Shown here: piece after piece, positions 14,243-16,684 of the stretch
Position numbering within the stretch: the stretch's first letter is position 1
Layout of the letters: every line of letters begins with the position of its first letter
Source: DASVHS01 sp036390755
Lineage (GTDB): Bacteria > Acidobacteriota > Thermoanaerobaculia > Gp7-AA8
DNA length: 16,684 bases
Direction: 5' to 3'
Assembly: GCA_036390755.1 (NCBI GenBank)
Contig: DASWBH010000174.1
Span: 1-16,684 of the forward strand
The notes under the pieces: model-generated
The model's input: the letters and a program-made list of their open reading frames with translations, nothing else
Databases searched by the model: none
What the model was told of the DNA's origin: nothing
Made by a program: the position numbers and the translations under genes

Positions 14243-14941
14243 CTACTCCGCGCGCATTTTCAGGTCGACAACGAACGGCCAGTGGTCCGACGGCCCGCGC
14301 CGGACGACCTCGCTCGAGACGTACTCCCACTGCGGGTCGCACATGATGTAGTCGAGGCGCTGCCGCGTCATCGGGAACGTGGCCTCGCCGAGAGTGCCGC
14401 ACACTCGCAGATGCCCGTGGCTCAACAGCGTCTTCAGCTCCTCGGCCCCGGGGGGCACGTTGAAGTCGCCGCAAAGAACGTGCGGCAGCGAACCGCGCGC
14501 GACGATGTCGCCGAGCTCTCCGATCTGCCGCAACCGCGCCACTCGCAACAGCCGGCCCCATGCCGCGAGGTGCGTCACGTAGAACGTGAACTGCGCGCCG
14601 TTCTTCGCGATGTCGGTCTGCAGCAGCGAGCGCGGCTCGCCCGAGCCGGGCAGCGGATACACGTGCGACGCGGCGATGTCGTGCCGGGTGAGCACGGCGT
14701 TGCCGTAGTCGCCCCCGTCGATCGAGCAGCTCCGTCCGAACACGAGACGGTAACCGGTGAGCTCCGCGAGCTGTTGCCCCTGATCGATCACCGAAGCGCG
14801 CGTGCGGCAGTGAACTTCCTGTAGCCCCACGACATCAGCACCGATCGCGGCGATGACTTCGGCGATTTTAGGAATGTGATCCGATCGCCGCGCCGCCGCG
14901 TGCCCCTGGATGTTGTACGTCGCCACCTTCACCGCGACCAT
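14243..14941 (-). CDS. Endonuclease/exonuclease/phosphatase (EEP) family protein
   Basis: A 232-residue Mg2+-dependent phosphodiesterase of the EEP superfamily. Motifs in order: ATYNIQG (Asn), VGLQEVH (metal-binding Glu), YGNAVLTRHD, FYVTHLAAW (His), LCGDFNVPPG (Asp-Asn), RLDYIMCD and GPSDHWPF (catalytic His). All key residues are present, so it is probably active on a phosphodiester in DNA, RNA or a lipid headgroup. The family cannot be narrowed further from sequence. No signal peptide is visible, which suggests a cytoplasmic location. It is divergent from the M24 peptidase gene and followed closely by the radical SAM gene. Confidence 0.92.
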   Translation of the reverse strand: MVAVKVATYNIQGHAAARRSDHIPKIAEVIAAIGADVVGLQEVHCRTRASVIDQGQQLAELTGYRLVFGRSCSIDGGDYGNAVLTRHDIAASHVYPLPGSGEPRSLLQTDIAKNGAQFTFYVTHLAAWGRLLRVARLRQIGELGDIVARGSLPHVLCGDFNVPPGAEELKTLLSHGHLRVCGTLGEATFPMTRQRLDYIMCDPQWEYVSSEVVRRGPSDHWPFVVDLKMRAE

Positions 14942-15056
14942 GCGCGCATTCTGCTATATGCTGCGTGGCGGTGCCGCCCTCCGCGTTGAGAACGCCCGAC
15001 GCCTTGCGCGTTACGACCCATCTCGCGCGGGGGGCGACACCTATCCATCAGATCCG

Positions 15057-16235
15057 ATGTTGACGGATCTCGATCCTCTGATGACTGCGCGGAGTCTCTC
15101 CGCGCTCATCGTCCCGCTGCACGAGTCCATGCACTCGAGTTTCCGCTGGATCTCCCGCGGCGCGAAGCTCACGAAGGGCTACGCCGTGAAAGTCGCAGGG
15201 CGCGAGCCCGTGCTCATCGCCTATCCCATGGAGCGCGACGAGGCTGCGGCGAGCGGTCTCGAGTCGCGCGGCGTTCACGACTTCGAATTCGACGCCATCT
15301 TTCGGAACGCACGCAACCCGATCGCCGCGTACGGCGAGTTCTTCGATCGCGTCCTCCGCGAGCTCGGCGCGAGCGACTCCGTCGCGTTCTTCGGCAATGT
15401 CCCAGCGCATCTCTACACCGGGATCAGCGACGAGCTGCGAGCGCGGGGGTGGCGCGTGGGCTCGGGCGGAGAGGACCTCATTCAGCTTGCGCGGAAGCGC
15501 AAAGACGAACGCGAGATCGAGGCGATCCGCTCGACCGGCGCGCGGACCGAGGAGGTTGTGGCGGGCGTGCGGACGATGCTGCGCGAATGCGAAGGCGGAC
15601 GCCGTCTGTTGATCGGCGACCTCAAAACCTTCATCACCTCCGAGATCACGCGCCTCGGCATGATCGAGGACCACGAGACGATTGTGTCGCAGGGCCGCGA
15701 CGCCGGAGTGCCGCACTCGCGCGGCGACGCGACCGCGGTCGTGCGGACGTCCATGCCGCTCGTCATCGATATCTTCCCCGCCGATCGCGCGACCGGCTAC
15801 TTCTTCGACCTGACGCGCACGTTCTGCATCGGCCGGATTCCCGAAGAGCTGCGAACGATTCACGCGCAGGTGCTCGACGCGTTCGAACGCGCGCATGACG
15901 CCATGCGTCCAGGCACGCCCGCGGCGTCGTACCAGGCGCTCGTCTGCGATCTGTTCGAAGCGCGGGGCCACGCCACGACGCGCCGCGATCCCGCCACCCT
16001 CTCCGGCTACGTCCACTCCCTCGGCCACGGCGTCGGTCTCGACATTCACGAGAAGCCGTCGTTCGCGCTGCAGCCGTCGAATCGCGATCTCGTCGAGGTC
16101 GGAGACGTCCTCACGATCGAGCCCGGCCTCTACTACCCGGAGAACGAGATCGGCGTGCGGATCGAAGACACGTTCGTGGTGCGGGAGGATGGCGTCGAGT
16201 CGCTGTCACATGGCAGCCGCGAGCTCGCGCCTTGA
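15057..16235 (+). CDS. M24-family metallopeptidase (Xaa-Pro aminopeptidase-like)
   Basis: A 392-residue cytoplasmic protein with an N-terminal creatinase-like domain (about 1-155) and a pita-bread M24 domain. The metal ligands are visible: VIDIFPADRATGYFFDLTRT (two Asp), HSLGHGVGLDIHE (His), LTIEPGLYYP (Glu) and VRIEDTFVV (Glu). This is the full DDHEE set, so the enzyme should be active, removing N-terminal residues before proline or acting on related peptides. ATG 15057 (MLTDLDPLMTARSL) is preferred because the frame open further upstream (from 14910) is compositionally poor and overlaps the divergent EEP gene. It converges on the thioredoxin gene, with a palindromic repeat between. Confidence 0.9.
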   Translation: MLTDLDPLMTARSLSALIVPLHESMHSSFRWISRGAKLTKGYAVKVAGREPVLIAYPMERDEAAASGLESRGVHDFEFDAIFRNARNPIAAYGEFFDRVLRELGASDSVAFFGNVPAHLYTGISDELRARGWRVGSGGEDLIQLARKRKDEREIEAIRSTGARTEEVVAGVRTMLRECEGGRRLLIGDLKTFITSEITRLGMIEDHETIVSQGRDAGVPHSRGDATAVVRTSMPLVIDIFPADRATGYFFDLTRTFCIGRIPEELRTIHAQVLDAFERAHDAMRPGTPAASYQALVCDLFEARGHATTRRDPATLSGYVHSLGHGVGLDIHEKPSFALQPSNRDLVEVGDVLTIEPGLYYPENEIGVRIEDTFVVREDGVESLSHGSRELAP

Positions 16236-16250
16236 TCGCGTCAGGAGCGG

Positions 16251-16354
16251 CCCTCACCCGGCGCTTCGCGCCACCCTCTCCCGCGCGCGGGAGAGGGAGG
16301 ACCCCCTTCGCCCCGCGGAGCGGGGAGAAGGTGCGGCGAAGCCGCGGATGAGGG
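16251..16354. repeat. Palindromic dispersed repeat between convergent genes
   Basis: The 104-bp element begins CCCTCACCCGGC, contains CCCTCTCCCGCGCGCGGGAG and ends GCCGCGGATGAGGG, with the two ends pairing. Repeats of the form CCCTCACCC...GGATGAGGG are common as dispersed palindromes in GC-rich bacterial genomes, from memory. It lies after the M24 stop and can form several nested hairpins, so it may end plus-strand transcription. Confidence 0.65.
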
Positions 16355-16367
16355 GCCCCTCGCCCGC

Positions 16368-16394
16368 AATAAAAAAGGACGCCCGAGGGCGTCC
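16368..16394 (-). terminator. Intrinsic terminator of the thioredoxin gene
   Basis: Read on the minus strand, GGACGCCC and GGGCGTCC form a perfect eight-base stem around a two-base loop (16394-16377). It is followed directly by a T-run, TTTTTTATT (16376-16368). It lies 31 bases after the trxA stop, the expected place. Confidence 0.93.
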
Positions 16395-16425
16395 TCCTGA
16401 AAGCTGAGAGCTAACGGCTCAGAGC

Positions 16426-16684
16426 TCAAAGATTGCGATCGATGAACTTCTGCAGCTCGCTCTTCGGCATCGCGCCGACGGCGCGGTCGACGAGCTTGCC
16501 GTCCTTGAACATCATGAGAGTCGGGATCGAGGTGACGCCGAACTTCTGTGCGACCCCCGGGTTGTCGTCGACGTTCATCTTCGCGATGATCGCCTTCCCC
16601 TGATACGACGGAGCGAGCTCTTCGACGATCGGTCCGATGATGCGGCACGGTCCGCACCAGGGAGCCCAGAAATCGACCAGAACA
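16426..16684 (-). CDS. trxA: Thioredoxin, partial (5' end outside window)
   Basis: The minus strand from the window end to TGA at 16428-16426 encodes the last 85 residues of a thioredoxin. VLVDFWAPWCGPCRIIGPIV holds the redox-active CGPC pair, KMNVDDNPGVAQKFGV the central strand, and SIPTLMMFKDGKLVDRAVGA the cis-proline (Ile-Pro) loop and final strands. It ends LQKFIDRNL, the normal C-terminus. Thioredoxin reduces protein disulfides in the cytoplasm with electrons from thioredoxin reductase. About 20-25 N-terminal residues are missing because the window ends. An intrinsic terminator sits 31 bases downstream. Confidence 0.96.
   Translation of the reverse strand, partial: VLVDFWAPWCGPCRIIGPIVEELAPSYQGKAIIAKMNVDDNPGVAQKFGVTSIPTLMMFKDGKLVDRAVGAMPKSELQKFIDRNL

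Noticed and set aside
13346..14824. 492-codon plus-strand frame across the radical SAM and EEP genes
   Set aside because: Both minus-strand genes have full catalytic motifs, and the plus frame has none.

Overview
The window is GC-rich bacterial chromosome with tightly packed genes and long shadow reading frames in other frames. No rRNA, tRNA or CRISPR array was seen. Two secreted repeat proteins share an RRAVRP C-terminus, and the gene set (ClpA/Aat, Kup, M24 peptidase, thioredoxin) is general housekeeping. The style fits a soil or environmental lineage such as Acidobacteriota, but this is a weak inference.

Region 1 (1-833) is a core N-degron pair. The 3' end of clpA runs straight into aat. 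Region 2 (834-4650) is accessory: a small basic protein, a frameshifted nucleoside-deoxyribosyltransferase/TIR-like gene, a secreted seven-repeat Kelch protein, a divergent SDR oxidoreductase, then a graveyard. The graveyard holds the truncated 3' end of an IS30-family transposase, a 42-bp tandem duplication of that end, and a gene fragment resembling an NTR-like domain.

Region 3 (4651-9871) carries a large secreted IPT/NHL-repeat/Ig-like protein, bounded on one side by the IS30 remnant and on the other by an internally deleted IS3-family element. It is followed by a gene tail, a hairpin, a frameshifted VOC-family gene, and an apparently intact HigB-HigA toxin-antitoxin pair. That pair has a strongly symmetric operator candidate upstream and a 23-codon hydrophobic reading frame just downstream.

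Region 4 (9977-14941) is all on the minus strand and reads EEP-family phosphodiesterase, radical SAM protein, a 62-bp palindromic repeat, an unusual metallophosphoesterase, Kup potassium transporter, a VOC protein, and a small lysine-rich protein whose start overlaps the VOC stop. Region 5 (15057-16684) has an M24 aminopeptidase on the plus strand converging on a thioredoxin gene that runs off the window. Between them are a palindromic dispersed repeat and a clear intrinsic terminator for the thioredoxin gene.

The most interesting signals are: (i) the identical RRAVRP C-terminus on two unrelated secreted propeller proteins, encoded with different codons; (ii) the small basic ORF paired with a broken NDT/TIR-fold gene, possibly a decayed defence module; (iii) the four-half-site operator before higBA; and (iv) an IS3 element reduced to about 0.5 kb with both ends kept. 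No wholly new system is proven by the sequence alone.
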